Below, piece by piece: positions 41,855 to 53,704 of a DNA stretch of 64,000 nucleotides. How positions within the stretch are numbered: position 1 is the stretch's first letter; each line of letters opens with the position of its first letter. Source of the stretch: Agapanthus africanus (lineage: Eukaryota > Streptophyta > Magnoliopsida > Asparagales > Amaryllidaceae); assembly GCA_030015575.1 (NCBI GenBank), contig JASDDO010000006.1:380516137-380580136 (forward strand). The letters are read 5' to 3'. Under the pieces are notes generated by a model, which was not told the origin of the DNA, did not search any database, and worked only from the letters and a program-made list of their open reading frames with translations. The translations under genes were made by a program, and so were the position numbers.

Positions 41855-42835
41855 TGTTTCACGGAGTCAGGGGGTCTATCAAAGTATCGTAGTTTAAAGA
41901 CGTCACGGTCAAGGTTAAGGACCTCATAGTCCGTGGATTTAAGGACTCCATAGTCCGCTGTTAGTTTTAAGACATCACGGTCAAGGTTAAGGATCTCATA
42001 GTCCGTGGATTTAGGGACTCCACAGTCCGGTGTTTGGTTGCAGGGACCCGTCACCTCTTTGAAGACGTTGAGGAATCACAACGCCGGGTATCAAAGGAGT
42101 GAAGAGATGTACCCATAAACCAAGGCAGAATCCGTAGGGAATCGGGGTGGTTGATCGTTAGTTTTAAGACATCACGGTCGAGGTTAAGGACGTCATAGTC
42201 CGTGAATTTTAAGGACTCCACAGTCCGGTATTTGCTCGGGATGCTTCACACGGGTTCAATGCCGTGCTTGGCGAGGACCAGGCTCCGCTCTGGACGTTTT
42301 CCACGGGGTCAAAGAGTGACATTATCCGCGTTCCACGTGACCAGGAATTTTGCACTAGATGCTTCACACGGGTTCACTGCCGCGTTAGGCGAGGACTAGG
42401 CTCCGCTCTGGATGCTTCACACGGGTTCACTGCCGTGCTCTGCGAGGACCAGGATCCGCTCTGGACGTTTTCCAAGGGGTCAAAGAGTGACGTTGTCCGC
42501 GTTCCACGTAACCAGGAATTTTGCACTAGATGCTTCACACGGGTTCGCTGCCGCGTTAGGCGAGGACTAGGCTCCGCTCTGGATGCTTCACACGGGTTCA
42601 CTGCCGTGCTCTGCGAGGACCAGGATCCGCTCTGGACGTTTTCCACGGGGTCAAAGAGTGACGTTGTCCGTGTTCCACGTAACCAGGAATTTTGCACTAG
42701 ATGCTTCACACGGGTTCGCTGCCGCGTTAGGCGAGGACTAGGCTCCGCTCTGGACGTTTTCCATGGGGTCAAAGAGTGACATTATCTGCGTTCCACGTGA
42801 CCAGGAATTTTGCTGAATATATCCGCATTTCACGG
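41855..42835 (-). repeat. LTR-like block inside T3 with a 171-bp tandem repeat
   Basis: The plus-strand text (AAGGACTCCACAGTCCGGT, GATGCTTCACACGGGTTCAC, GGGGTCAAAGAGTGACATTA) is the same as in the LTR at 36190-36460, so this is an internal copy of LTR R/U5 sequence in the LTR's own orientation. From 42361 a 171-bp unit repeats (starts at 42361, 42532 and 42703). Because 171 is divisible by three, a long frame runs through it on each strand, but this is a repeat effect. Confidence 0.75.
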
Positions 42836-43429
42836 GATGGAGGTTTGACTGTTGGCGATATGTATACCACCGAGCCATGGAACTAGGAGTTGCCGCTGTT
42901 CCGCTTAGCTTGAAGTTGTGTCCGTTGTTACGAGACGAATGTTGGGCTGATCTCTAGGTCGCTTGTGGCCCGTCGAGCTTTGGCTTCTTTCTTTGGTGAA
43001 ACCTGGGGGAGGGAGGTATGTTCCCTTTTTGTTTCTGCCATTGGATTGTATACAGGGTGTGATGGAACATCACCTGTAAGGCATACATTTTATTTTTATT
43101 TTATTTCTTTTTCCGCGATGCTCTATCGTTTCAGCTTTTATATTGCGAAAGTCGCGATTGCCCCATCATTTCGGCTATTTTTCGCGGTGCCCAATCATTT
43201 CGGCTATTTATTTATTTATTTATTTATTTTACTCGCTGCTTTTTATTGCGAGTTGCCCCATCATTTCGGCTATTTTTTATGCCTGTGTGGCTTGCTAGCT
43301 TTTTCGCCGCAAGCTTGAATTTTGGACACCGATTTCGGCATCTGCACCGCTGCAACTGGGATGTTGCCACGAGCGAATCATCATTTGCTTCTGTCGATAT
43401 TGAACAAAGGTGGCTTAGTAAACAGGGTT

Positions 43430-43990
43430 AAGGGTCCTGTCGACCAAGGCTTTTGACTTCGTGAGCCGTAAGGGTCTCACAAAGGTATTTCTCCCTACAA
43501 GTCGTGAGGATCTTGCAAGTGTATTTTCTCCTTAGGGATCGTGAGGATTCCTAAGTGTATGTTCCTCTGTAAGTCGTAAGGATCCTACAAGAGGGTTTTC
43601 TCCTTATAAGTCGAGAGGAATTATAAGGGTTGTTCACCATGTGGGCATATCTCTAGTCACGGGTGGGATTTTGCTGGGGAAATGTTTTTTCGCGCCCGTG
43701 GATTGTATACAAGGGTCAGTATTGAGCCTCTTGTAGGGCAATATCGAAGGTTGTGGAGGATTTGCTGAAGAACAGGTTTAGGTTTCTGTAACTTAAGACT
43801 TTCAAATCTCATGAGCCGTGAGGGTCCCATAAGAGAATTCTCCTTACGAGTCGTGAGGATCTCGTGAATGTATTTTCTCCTTAGGAATCGTGAGGATCCC
43901 TAAGTGTGTTGCTCCTTTGTGAGTCGTAAGGATCTCACGCAGGTGGTTTCTCCTTACAAGGTCGAGAGGACCCTACAAGTGTCTTTTAAC
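43430..43990. repeat. Spacer repeats of T3, second and third blocks
   Basis: At about 43430-43640 and 43795-43985 the same 50-nt repeat family as at 41570 reappears (GTCGTGAGGATC, TTTCTCCTTA). Between the blocks, and at 43080-43310, is T-rich filler with ATTTCGGCTATTT repeats. Confidence 0.6.
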
Positions 43991-44204
43991 GAGGTTGCGC
44001 CCTTTCGGGTTTTCACAAACACTCGCCGGTAGTCCTGCTGTTTTTACTCGCGGAGCCCTTTCGGGTTTTCATCCGTGCCCATTTTACTTATGGACATACC
44101 GTCTCTTTTTTTTTTTATTCTTTTTCATATATATTTTTTTTTATTCTTTCTTTCTCTCTCCTCTTTTTTTATCTCGTCAGCCTAAAGATGCTGCGGAAGT
44201 AGTT

Positions 44205-44312
44205 TTAGGGACGTTTCGGTCCGTCGTTAGTTTAAGGACGTTTCGGTCCATCGTTAGTTTAAGGACGTTTCGGTCCGTCGTTAGTTTAAGGACGTTTCGG
44301 TCCGTCGATATG
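44205..44312. repeat. 27-nt tandem repeat (4 copies)
   Basis: GTTTAAGGACGTTTCGGTCC followed by GTCGTTA (or ATCGTTA), repeated four times just outside the end of integrase. The same AAGGACGTTNCGGTCC word occurs in the LTRs of T2 and T3 (33900-34150 inverted; 36160). Confidence 0.85.
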
Positions 44313-44405
44313 GGAAGGCTGGCTGCTGCTTGTAAAGTCTGGGCCTAGGAGGATATTGAGCGGACATAGTCGTCGTCATCTATCATTGACCTAGGCTGTG
44401 GCTTA

Positions 44406-47400
44406 TTAAGCATAGTATTTCTTTAAGAAGCGGCCGTTTATTGGCCTGAAAGGCCTTTCACCGTGCATGTCCATGAGTAGGTAGGCTCCACCCTGGTAGA
44501 CCTTGTCTATGATGTACGGGCCTTCATAGTTTGGCTCAAATTTTCCTCGCTTGGCACGATTGGGGATCATAGGTCTTTTGACCACTAGTACGAGTTCGCC
44601 TTGGCGGAATGTCCTTGGCCTGGTCAATCTTTCGTACGAGCGCGTCATCTTTGCTTTGTAGGCCTCTAGATGTTGTTGCGCTATGAGCCGGGTTTCATCG
44701 AGGGCATCGAGCTCCTCAAGCCGAAGGTGAGCATTTTCTTCGTTCGTCAGCTCATGGTGGACTGCTACTCGTAGAGAGGATAACTTTATCTTGAGGGGGA
44801 GCACTGCTTCCGTCCCAAATACCAACGCGTACGGCGTTGTGTTCGTGGCCGTCTTGAATGTAGTTCGATAAGCCCAAAGGGCTTCTTGCAGTCTTTCGTG
44901 CCAGTCTCTCTTATTCCTGGAAACGGTCTTTTTATGATCTTCGTCAAGGTCTTATTGAAGGCCTCGGCCAGACCGTTGGCTCGTGGATTGTAAACCGAAG
45001 AATATCTCCAGTCTATATTGTGTTGCTATGCGAAGCGGCTAATCTTATGGCTTCGGTAGGCCGGCCCATTATCGGAGATAATCCGCCGTGGGGTCCCAAA
45101 CCGATAGATGACGTGCGTCTTGAAGAAATGGAGGATATTCTCCGTCTTCACTTCCCTCAGTGGTACTGCTCCTGCCCATTTGGAGAAGTAATCAGTTGTC
45201 GCCAGGATAAAACGGTGTCCCCGGGATGATGCTGGCTCAATGGGGCCGACTATGTCAGTCCCCCACATTTCGAATGGCCAACTAGCCAGCGTTGGGTGCA
45301 GTGGATTCGGATGTTGGTGGATGAAGTCTCCATGAATCTGGCATGAGTAGCATTGCTTCGCATACTCGAGGCAGTCCTGGATCATCGTGGGCCAGTAGTA
45401 ACCCATCCGTTTAATTTTTAACTTCATCTTTGGGCCTGCTTGGTGAGAACCGCAAAGTCCGTCATGAACTTCCTGAATGACTCTTTCTGCTTCGTCAGGT
45501 CCTAAGCATCTCAGCCATAGAGAATCAAACGATCTCTTGTATAGAATATCGTTGACGAAAGCGAAAGATAAAGCTCGTTTCATGAGCTGATGTCTTGAGG
45601 ACGCCTCTTTGGGCATTCGGTGGGACTTAAAGTAGTCTATGAAGACTTTCCTCCAGTCTTCGGCCTTCTCATGGTCTTTTATTTGTAGGGTCGTCTGCTC
45701 AGTCGCTCCCTTCTCCTTATATAATTCCGGAGGTATTTCCGCCGGGGCGAGCACTCGACGGTTTTGTACCACGATTCTGACGTCATCGAGGTTCTCGTCA
45801 GCCAGTTCTTTAGCAAGTTTAACCAACGCGTCTGCTTTGCTGTTTTCCGCGCGCGGTATGTTCTCCAAAGTATAGGAGGGAATTCGGGTCAATAGTTGTT
45901 GCACCCTTTCGCCGTACTTCACCAACTCCGGCTTGCACGTTTGGTAGTCACCATTTACTTGACTAACGACCAGCTGAGAATCCCCGTATATAAGGAGGTC
46001 TTCAATTCCCATGTCGATGGCGATCTCGAGGCCTGCTATCAGAGCTTCGTATTCAGCTTCATTGTTTGTCCTCGGCTCTGTTAAGGAGAAGGCGAAGCGC
46101 ATTATCCCTCCTTGTGGAGTTGCAAAGATGAGGCCTATCCCTGATTTGATCATTGGGATACCTTGTTTCTGTTTCTTTATGGAGGACGCTCCATCGAAAT
46201 AGGGTTCCCATCGGGTGCTTCCGCCGCTAATCGCATCAAATGCATGCTCGTCCGGCAAATCACAGTTCAGAGGAGAATCGGCCGGTATCGGGTGCTCAGC
46301 GAGGAAGTCGGCAATGGCCTGGCCTTTCACTGCCTTGAGAGGTTGATACGTTATCGAGAACTCCATCAAGAGCAGGGCCCACTTAGCGAGTCGTCCCGTC
46401 AATATGGCTTTCGACATCAAGTATTTAAGGGGATCTACTTTTGAAATGAGACGGACTTCATGTGCCAACGCATAGTGCCTGAGCTTTGTTATCGCGAAGA
46501 TTAACGCCAAGCAATGTTTTTCAATGGGAGAGTAGTTGCTTTCTGCCCCCAGTAGAACTCGACTTAAGTAATAGAGTGCCCTCTCTCTCCCCTGATCGTT
46601 CTCTTGTGCCCATAACGCGCCCAAGAAACCATCGAGGGCGGTCGTATAAAGAATGGGGGGTTTTCCCTTGACCGGCGCGGCCAACACCGGAGGGTTCTGC
46701 AGGTACTGCTTGATCTCGTCTAGTGCACCTTGACATTTGTGATCCCAAGCGAATGGAGTTCCCTTTTTTATCAGGTGGCTGTAAGGACGGCATTTGCCCG
46801 AAAGATTAGCGATAAACCGCCGGATGTATGCGAGCTTCCCTTAGAGAGACCGCAACTGCTTGAGGGTTCTTGGTGGAGGCATTTCCATGATCGCCTTAAT
46901 CTTTGATGGATCTATTTCGATACCTCGGGGTCGAACGATGAATCCCAGAAATTTGCCCGAGGAGACTCCAAACGCGCATTTGAGGGGATTCATTTTCAAA
47001 TTATATTGCCGAAGGCGTCGAAATACAGTCTCCAGATGCTTTAAATGATCTCCGTATGACATGCTCTTTACTACGAGGTCATCGATATAGCACTCGACGA
47101 CGTCGTGTATGAGGTCATCAAAGATCTTTGTCATGGCCCTTTGATAGGTAGCGCCAGCGTTCTTTAGACCAAAGGGCATAACCCTGTAGCAAAATATACC
47201 CAAAGGGGTGCGGAAAGCGGTGTGCTTCTGGTCTTCGGGATGCATCTTTATCTGATTGTATCCTGACGAACCATCCATAAAGGAGAAAACCTCGTGAGTG
47301 GACGTGCTATCTATCATTAGCTCGGTTACTGGTACTAGGAAATCATCCTTTGGACAGGCTTTATTGAGATCCCTGAAATCCACGCATATGCGTACCGTCC

Positions 47401-50400
47401 CATTCTTCTTCATTACCGGGACGATATTGGCGATCCAATCGGGATATTGGACTTCTTGGATAAATCCAGAATCGATCAGCTTCTTGACTTCGGCGTTGAT
47501 GCTCATCTCAAGCTCGAGTCGCATCCTCCTTGGCGCCTGCTTGACTGGCTTGATATCTGGGGATATTGCTAATTTATGCACAGCAATCTCCGGATCTAAT
47601 CCTGGCATCTCGGAGTAGTTCCACGCGAAGCAGTCTTTATGCCGTAGAAGCACGTTCTTTAACGCAGCCACCCTTTCTTCAGATAGCAGCTCGCTGACAA
47701 ATGTCGGTCGCGGGTCACCTGACGATCCCAACTCGATCTTCTTGAGGTTATCTGCAGTAGTATGTATACCATCTTCCAGTTCTTTCGGAGCGGGTGGAAA
47801 TTCTGAGATCACCTCATCATTGCTGTTCTCAAAGCACCAGGGAAGGTCATCCATGTTCTCGGGCTCTTCTTTTAATATCGTAATCGTATAACAGGTGCGA
47901 ATCCGCTTCCACGACTGAGGTGGATCTGGTTTTGCTTTTGCGGATTTGGGTTCGTGCTTTTGTGGCGGCGTTACCCTCCAGCCGTCGGATAAAGCGAATC
48001 TGCCCCGTTGGTACTGGTCCTCGACCCAGTTCTTGAAGGTGACGCAGTCTTCGGTAGGATGTCCTATGGCTTGGTGATAAGAGCAATAACTCAGATGAGA
48101 AGCCTTGTTAGCTTGCTCAGGATGTCTAGACTCTGGAAGCGTGATCATTTGATGTTTTATAGCGAGGTTAAGTAACCTCTCCGTCTTGTCTCGGGGGAAG
48201 GAGTACGCTCGACTCATCTTCTTCATGAGGGACAAACCCGAGCCGCTTCTTGATTTATTTCCGTCTCTGCGTCGGGCCTTTCGTACAGCGGATTGACGAG
48301 GATAAGCGTCTTTGTCTTTTGCAGCACGTTGAAATAGACGTTGCGTCCTGGCCTTCTCGTAGATGGCCATTTCGCGGTTGTGATCTTCCCAAGCTTTCTG
48401 ACCCACTTTCCTGATAGGCTTGCCCATTCGTTCCTCAAACGACGGACTCGGCGTTTTAATCGCGGGGTCTAGTTTTGATGGGAGGTTGGCATCTCCTGAC
48501 AGGGCGTCCTCCTCTTCATCAAAGGTATATATAGCGTAGCTGCTGTGAGCCCGTTCCTGTTTTCCGGCTCTTGCGTATCCAAGCCCGAGTGTTTCCATCT
48601 TCCCGTTGGGCAATCTGCGTTGAGTCCCGGGGACATCCCAAATCCTGTTGTAGAACCGAGCCTGCCGAACGGTCTGTTCTAAGGGTACTCCTTGGCGCTT
48701 CAATAGCTTCTTTAATCCATTTGTATAGTATCTGGGCAGATGGATGGGTTGGAGCTTGTCAAGTGTAGCATCCGCGCCATGCCAGATCTCTTTCTCTATT
48801 TTCGACTCTGAAGATCGGTAGAATAGGATCCCCTTCTCACCCCTTTGCCTGGGAGGGACGTAAAATGTTCGCAGGTCCTGCACATTATTAGCCTGCAGCG
48901 TGTCGAGATCCTTGTAGTGTTCTCGCGGTACCATGGTGATTTGCAAACTATGGTCATCGCTAGGGAGTGTTTGTATTGATAGCCGATTGGAGAACACGGC
49001 ATTAACTTCATCTTCTGAATCACTTCCGAAGACCAACATGGGGGCGGGCGTCCCCAGGTTGTTGCGTTGAGATGGCCCTGCATAAACTATCTCTTCCACT
49101 TCTTCGGTATCGCTCCCGAAAACAGGGATGGTGGCGGCGGTTTTGTTCTCCGGATTGCGACATCTTTCTGTATCCTCGAAATCTGGCAAAAAGTACTTCG
49201 CATCTTCGTATTTGCGGACTTCGTTCACGAAAAATGGGTTTAACTCACCTGTTACGGTATACTCGAAACCATCCTTAAAGTACTTCATACACTGATGTTG
49301 TGTAGAAGGGATGATGTTGTATTCGTGTAACCAAGGACGACCGAGCAAGGCGTTGTAGCAGGTCTTGGCGTCAATGACATGGAATTTGATGTCTGTGACG
49401 AGAAGTCCAAAGCGTAATGTTAGTATCACAGATCCGAGAGTCCGTGACGATTGTGAATCGACACCGGAGATAGTAATCTTGTCACGAGCGAGGTGTTGCA
49501 CGCTCATGCAGATTTCCTTCAACACCCGAACATTAAGGAGATTGACGGAGGATCCATTATCCACCAGAATCTTTCCTATCTTGATATCATGGCAGTATCC
49601 GGAGATATATAGGGGACGGTTGTGGTCGCACGTCCCGAGAAGGAGGTCTTCATCACCGAAAGTGATGTCGGCCGTATGCACTTCCTCCAGTTCATCCTTC
49701 ATCATTTCAGTGGCGAGGAAGGCTTGGAATTGCTCAAGTTCTTGTAACGCCTTAATTAGCGAGTCTCGCGCTTCTTTTGATAATAGGAGGGCATCGAGAA
49801 TGCTAAGCTGAGAAGGTAGCTTCCTTAGGTGCGCGAGGATGTTATAGTCCACCTTACCCTTCCTAGGAGGGTCTTTGGCAGCCAGCTCTCTTATGACTTG
49901 GTCATCTAAAGTGATATCTTCAGTGACCTTTTCCTTTCCCTTATCCTTTCTACTTACGGGCCCGAGATTCTTTTCTGGGAGTGTGCGATTGCGCAGCTGA
50001 ATGTTCTCGCAGATCTCCGATTCCTCCTCTTTCCCTAAAACGGATTCTTTGAAGAGAGGGCCCAGAGCGATTTCTTCATCAGAGTCGCTCCCAAAGGTGA
50101 GAACTTGTGACCCCCTGGCGTTTACCATGTAACAGTTGCCAGTAGTTCTGTCGTGCCCATCGATAGTACTTCTTCGCTCCCGACGGCCCTTGCGTTTCAT
50201 GCGCTTAACATGTTGCCGACGAGCAACATATCCTTGCCACCATATCTTAAAGGCGTCGCACTCCTCTGTGGGGTGTGATATTTTCCGGTGATATGCGCAA
50301 TAATCAGGATGCCTCTCCACCCCATCGCGTGTGTTTCCTTCCGAGGGCGGTAGCTTCATCCCCATTGACATGGCTTTGGCAAACCTTTTTCTCGTCTTGA

Positions 50401-52411
50401 ATATCTTCTTGTCTACTTCGGATGCCTTTCGCTCCGGTAGTTCAACTCTTTCGTTCAGTTGCCCGCATTTGGCTCCTTCCGATATGGCCATCTCACGCTC
50501 CTGGTCCGCTTTACATTTTAGACGAATCTCGTCTAGAAAAGCGTCGATCATTTCGTCTGTTGGCCATGCACGCTCTGGTACAGGCTCTGCCTCCAGCTTC
50601 TTAGTGCCAGGAGTTTTCCCATCATCGGTAAACGAGTGGGAGATTACGTTACAACTCGCCACATATCCTTCAGATTCATCCGACGAGCTCTCTCCATCAT
50701 CTTCCTCTTGAAATATGTGGTTGAGGAACTCTTGCAGTGTGACAGGAGTTCGCGCCTTTTGATTGTATTCTTCCAGCGCGTCGATTTGCTTCTGCAAGTT
50801 CGTGTGCTCGTTTCCAAGCTTCACGGGCTTCTTGGATTTCTTCTTCTTTTTCTTCGAAGATTTTGACGATTGGGCATGAGTATTTGGGCTCTTATCGCGA
50901 GTCTTTGTAGTTGGGCGGCGCCTTCGCATTCCTTCGATAATTTGAGGTTCAAGAGGGTCCTTCCATTCGATCGCAGGGCACGCATGAAGGTCTCTCAGCA
51001 TTCTTTTAGTTTTAATTGATAGCACGACCTCCCATGGAGCTTCTTCAATAAAGGAGCAGGTTGCCCCTGGTGTATCTGCTTTCTTAGGAGTATGCGGTTG
51101 TGGTGGGTTCACCTTCCACTTTTCGGACAGTACAAACTTCCCCTGGAGGTACTGGTCTTCAATCCATCCTTTGAAGACGAAGCAATCTTCAATCGGATGG
51201 CCTACCGTTTGATGGTAAGGGCAATAGTTAGGGTTATTCGCCTCGGTGGGTTGCGGCGGTCGTCTTGGATTTGGTAGGCTTATAAGTCTGTTGCGTATTG
51301 CCAGCTCGAATAACCGTTTCGTCTTGTCTCGTGGGAACGAGTAGGGACGCTTCATCTTCTCATTATAATACCGACGTCTTTCGTCCAGTTGATCTGCCGG
51401 TTTCGGGGCGTTAGGTTGCTGTTGGGCATTCGCAACAAAGGTTGCCCTTCCTTTACCCTTGTCATTCCGAGGTTCCGACTTCGGGGGAGGTGGTCTATGA
51501 CCCATCTGGTCCATCTGAGACAACTTGTCGATTAAAGCCTGGAATGTGGTTGGCTTAAAGAACATCATAAACTGGGAGATAGTTGCGTGAGGGTCTAGGG
51601 TTCCTACGAACATGCCCACTGCGGGTGCCTCCTCAATGCGTTGTTCACATCTCGACCACAAGTTCCGCCAGCGTATAGCATACTGGACCCAGGTTTCGCC
51701 TGGTTTTACCCTGGCGTTAATCAGTGCAGTTATTGGAGTGCGTTCGCTGGCACTCGCGAATCGCTGAGTGAACAACAACTCCATTTCAGCGAACGTTTTG
51801 ATAGAATCGTTCGGGAGTTCTGAATACCATTCGAACGCAGTTTCTGATAGGCTGCCCACGAACTGGCGGAGCAACAGTTTATCATCACCGCCGGTGTTAC
51901 CGCAGAGGGCCCGGAACTGGGCGACATGTTGATGGGGGTTGCCGGTCCCCTTGTACACGTGGAATTTTGGTATCGTATAGCCTGGCGGGTATTTGATTTG
52001 GTCGTACCATCTCGGATACGGCCGCCCCGTTTTCACGACTTGACCAGCTGCCTCAGTCGCGTGATGAACCCGGATTTGCTGGGCTATGTAGTCAACCAAG
52101 TCAGCCTTAGAGATTGCCTCCTCCTTGGCCGTTGAGAGGGCTGGTGGTGGATTTGACGTTTCTCCTCGGTCGTCTTCAAGAACGATTGGGGGATTCTCGG
52201 CGGGTAAGTCCTGCTGGATCATCATTCCTATCATATCTTGGAAGAGAAGGCCCATACGTTGTATGTTGGCCGCCTGTTCAGCAGCCTCTTTGTCCTTTTT
52301 CTCCAGTATCCGGCGAAGGAATTCAGTGTCGGTTTCTTCCTCCTGGCGCGCGTCTGAGGACGTTTCTGGGTTTTCTTTTGGCCCGGTAAGTGCAAACATA
52401 GCATTCATCAT
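44406..52411 (-). pseudogene. T3 gag-pol polyprotein (gag, PR, RT, RNase H, aRNase H, integrase), broken
   Basis: ATG at 52411; the frame ends at TAA 44406. Domains by approximate residue: gag/capsid 125-305; CHHC knuckles near 395, 707 and 1442; protease near 950 with ILVDNGSSVNLL (DNG, as known in some Tat elements); RT from about 1600 (VRICVDFRDLNKA, CYIDDLVVKS); RT-linked RNase H; a second archaeal-type RNase H (YFDGASS, NNEAEYEALIAGL), the Tat hallmark; integrase with an HHCC-like finger, TDIVGP, ISDNGPAY and an E in GLAEAFNK. It should run about 2670 residues. Breaks: TAA at 46841-46843 in RT (context LRSL*GKL), TAG at 45026-45028 in integrase (SRFA*QHN), and a 1-nt loss in a T-run at about 44928-44935. 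This copy cannot make an intact polyprotein. Confidence 0.95.
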
Positions 52412-52432
52412 TTCCTGAAGCTTTTGTTGCTG

Positions 52433-53557
52433 CTACTGGGCTTTCGTCACGGATCGGGTTAGCGGTCGGTGGCCCGTAGAAGTGCGGCTTTCCTCTTTTC
52501 CAGAGGCCATGTAAACAGTGTGCACCACCATGCCCCCAGACTTAGGGCGTCTGGGCTCAGTGCTTTTAGCCGTCGTTGCATGCTGGGGGGTCTTCTCTGG
52601 CCTCCTCCTTTTATGGGCCAGTTGATCAACAGCCTTTTGGGGTTTAGCCTGGTGACCAGCTTCCGGTTGGATTTTCAGCTTCTTGTGCTGGCGGGAGAAG
52701 TTTGGATCGATGATCGAGTCTCGGGCCTGCCGCCAAACTTTATAGATTTTGGAAGACAGCCGTTGAGGAGATCGGGGCTGCTCGGGTTTTATTTCCACAA
52801 CCTTTTTTAATGGGGGAGGAGACCTCTTCAGCACTGCAGTAGCAGAATTCCTTCGCACCTTATTTAGCATTTCGAAGCTGTTCCCAGTTGGAACAGCAAC
52901 ATTAACTTCTGCCACCGGGGCCGATGGAGTCAACCCGGAGGGGGAGTTGCCCCCAGCCTTCCTTACTCGATGCCAATGGCGACGTCGAGCGTGTCGAGCG
53001 GGCGGCGTAGGGTCAGCGGTAAGAATGGTTTCGTCTTGCCCCCTGTCTGGGTGGGGGGTCGCTGTTGGTATTAGCCTGTCAAAGACCGAGGTCCTTTGGG
53101 CAGCAGGAGCGGGAGCTGAAGCCGTCAATCTTGTAAAGGCCGACCTTTTGGCCGGAGAAGCTGCCTTGACGACTTCGGGGGCAGGAGCGGCCACCTTCTT
53201 AGAAGCAGCCTTCTCTGAGATTGTAGGCCCCATGATGAGTTCGCAGGATTTCTGGCCCAATCTAGAGAAGACCGAGGCGTTGACGTTGGGCGACTCGTTG
53301 AGAGGAGCCGCGACGGGGGTAAGACGATCAAAGACCGACTTCTTGAGAGCTTCCGTTGTCAGCACTGGAGCGGTGAAGTTTGTCGGCGGGAGCATGGTCC
53401 CAAAGAACAATCCTATGGTGGCGCGAGTGACCTGTTCCACGGGCATTGTGAATAGCGAAGCAGCTTGGGGTCCGTAGGCTATACCTCCTGGCGAGGCAGA
53501 GCGTTGGTTGCAATTGCAGTCTGAGCAGTTGGAGAATTTCACGGAAGTAGAAGCCAT
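52433..53557 (-). CDS. T3 ORF1 (N-terminal gag-like protein)
   Basis: ATG at 53557 (MASTSVKF), about 130 nt inside the primer-binding site, 374 residues to TAG at 52433. Near the N-terminus is a Cys pair cluster (CSDCNC), then GIAYGPQAASLFTMP. Four copies of an S-V/A-F-x-R-L word follow (SVFDRL, SVFSRL, SAFTRL, SVFDRL) in Pro/Ala-rich linkers. The C-terminal half is strongly basic. It is in the same frame as gag-pol, separated only by the TAG and seven further codons before ATG 52411. It therefore may be the N-terminal part of one polyprotein. T2 carries a related fragment. Confidence 0.7.
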   Translation of the reverse strand: MASTSVKFSNCSDCNCNQRSASPGGIAYGPQAASLFTMPVEQVTRATIGLFFGTMLPPTNFTAPVLTTEALKKSVFDRLTPVAAPLNESPNVNASVFSRLGQKSCELIMGPTISEKAASKKVAAPAPEVVKAASPAKRSAFTRLTASAPAPAAQRTSVFDRLIPTATPHPDRGQDETILTADPTPPARHARRRHWHRVRKAGGNSPSGLTPSAPVAEVNVAVPTGNSFEMLNKVRRNSATAVLKRSPPPLKKVVEIKPEQPRSPQRLSSKIYKVWRQARDSIIDPNFSRQHKKLKIQPEAGHQAKPQKAVDQLAHKRRRPEKTPQHATTAKSTEPRRPKSGGMVVHTVYMASGKEESRTSTGHRPLTRSVTKAQ

Positions 53558-53685
53558 CGATCCTTTGCTTTCTGCAATAAGCGAGACGCCAATTCTTAGT
53601 ATCTTGAAACCCAAGGGCAACCATTAGCGAACCGCGATTGGTTCGCGCGTCACGACACACGAAGTGTGGAGTGGAAAGAGGAAAA

Positions 53686-53704
53686 GGTCCCACCGGGCGT
53701 GCCA
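53686..53704 (-). other. Primer-binding site of T3
   Basis: On the minus strand TGGCACGCCCGGTGGGACC, five bases after the LTR end GAACA. It starts with TGG as needed to pair with a tRNA CCA end. I do not assign the tRNA. Confidence 0.75.

Noticed and set aside
42264-42779. 171-residue frame, with a mirror frame at 42374-42772
   Set aside because: Product of a 171-bp tandem repeat of LTR-derived sequence; no start context, no family, frames on both strands.
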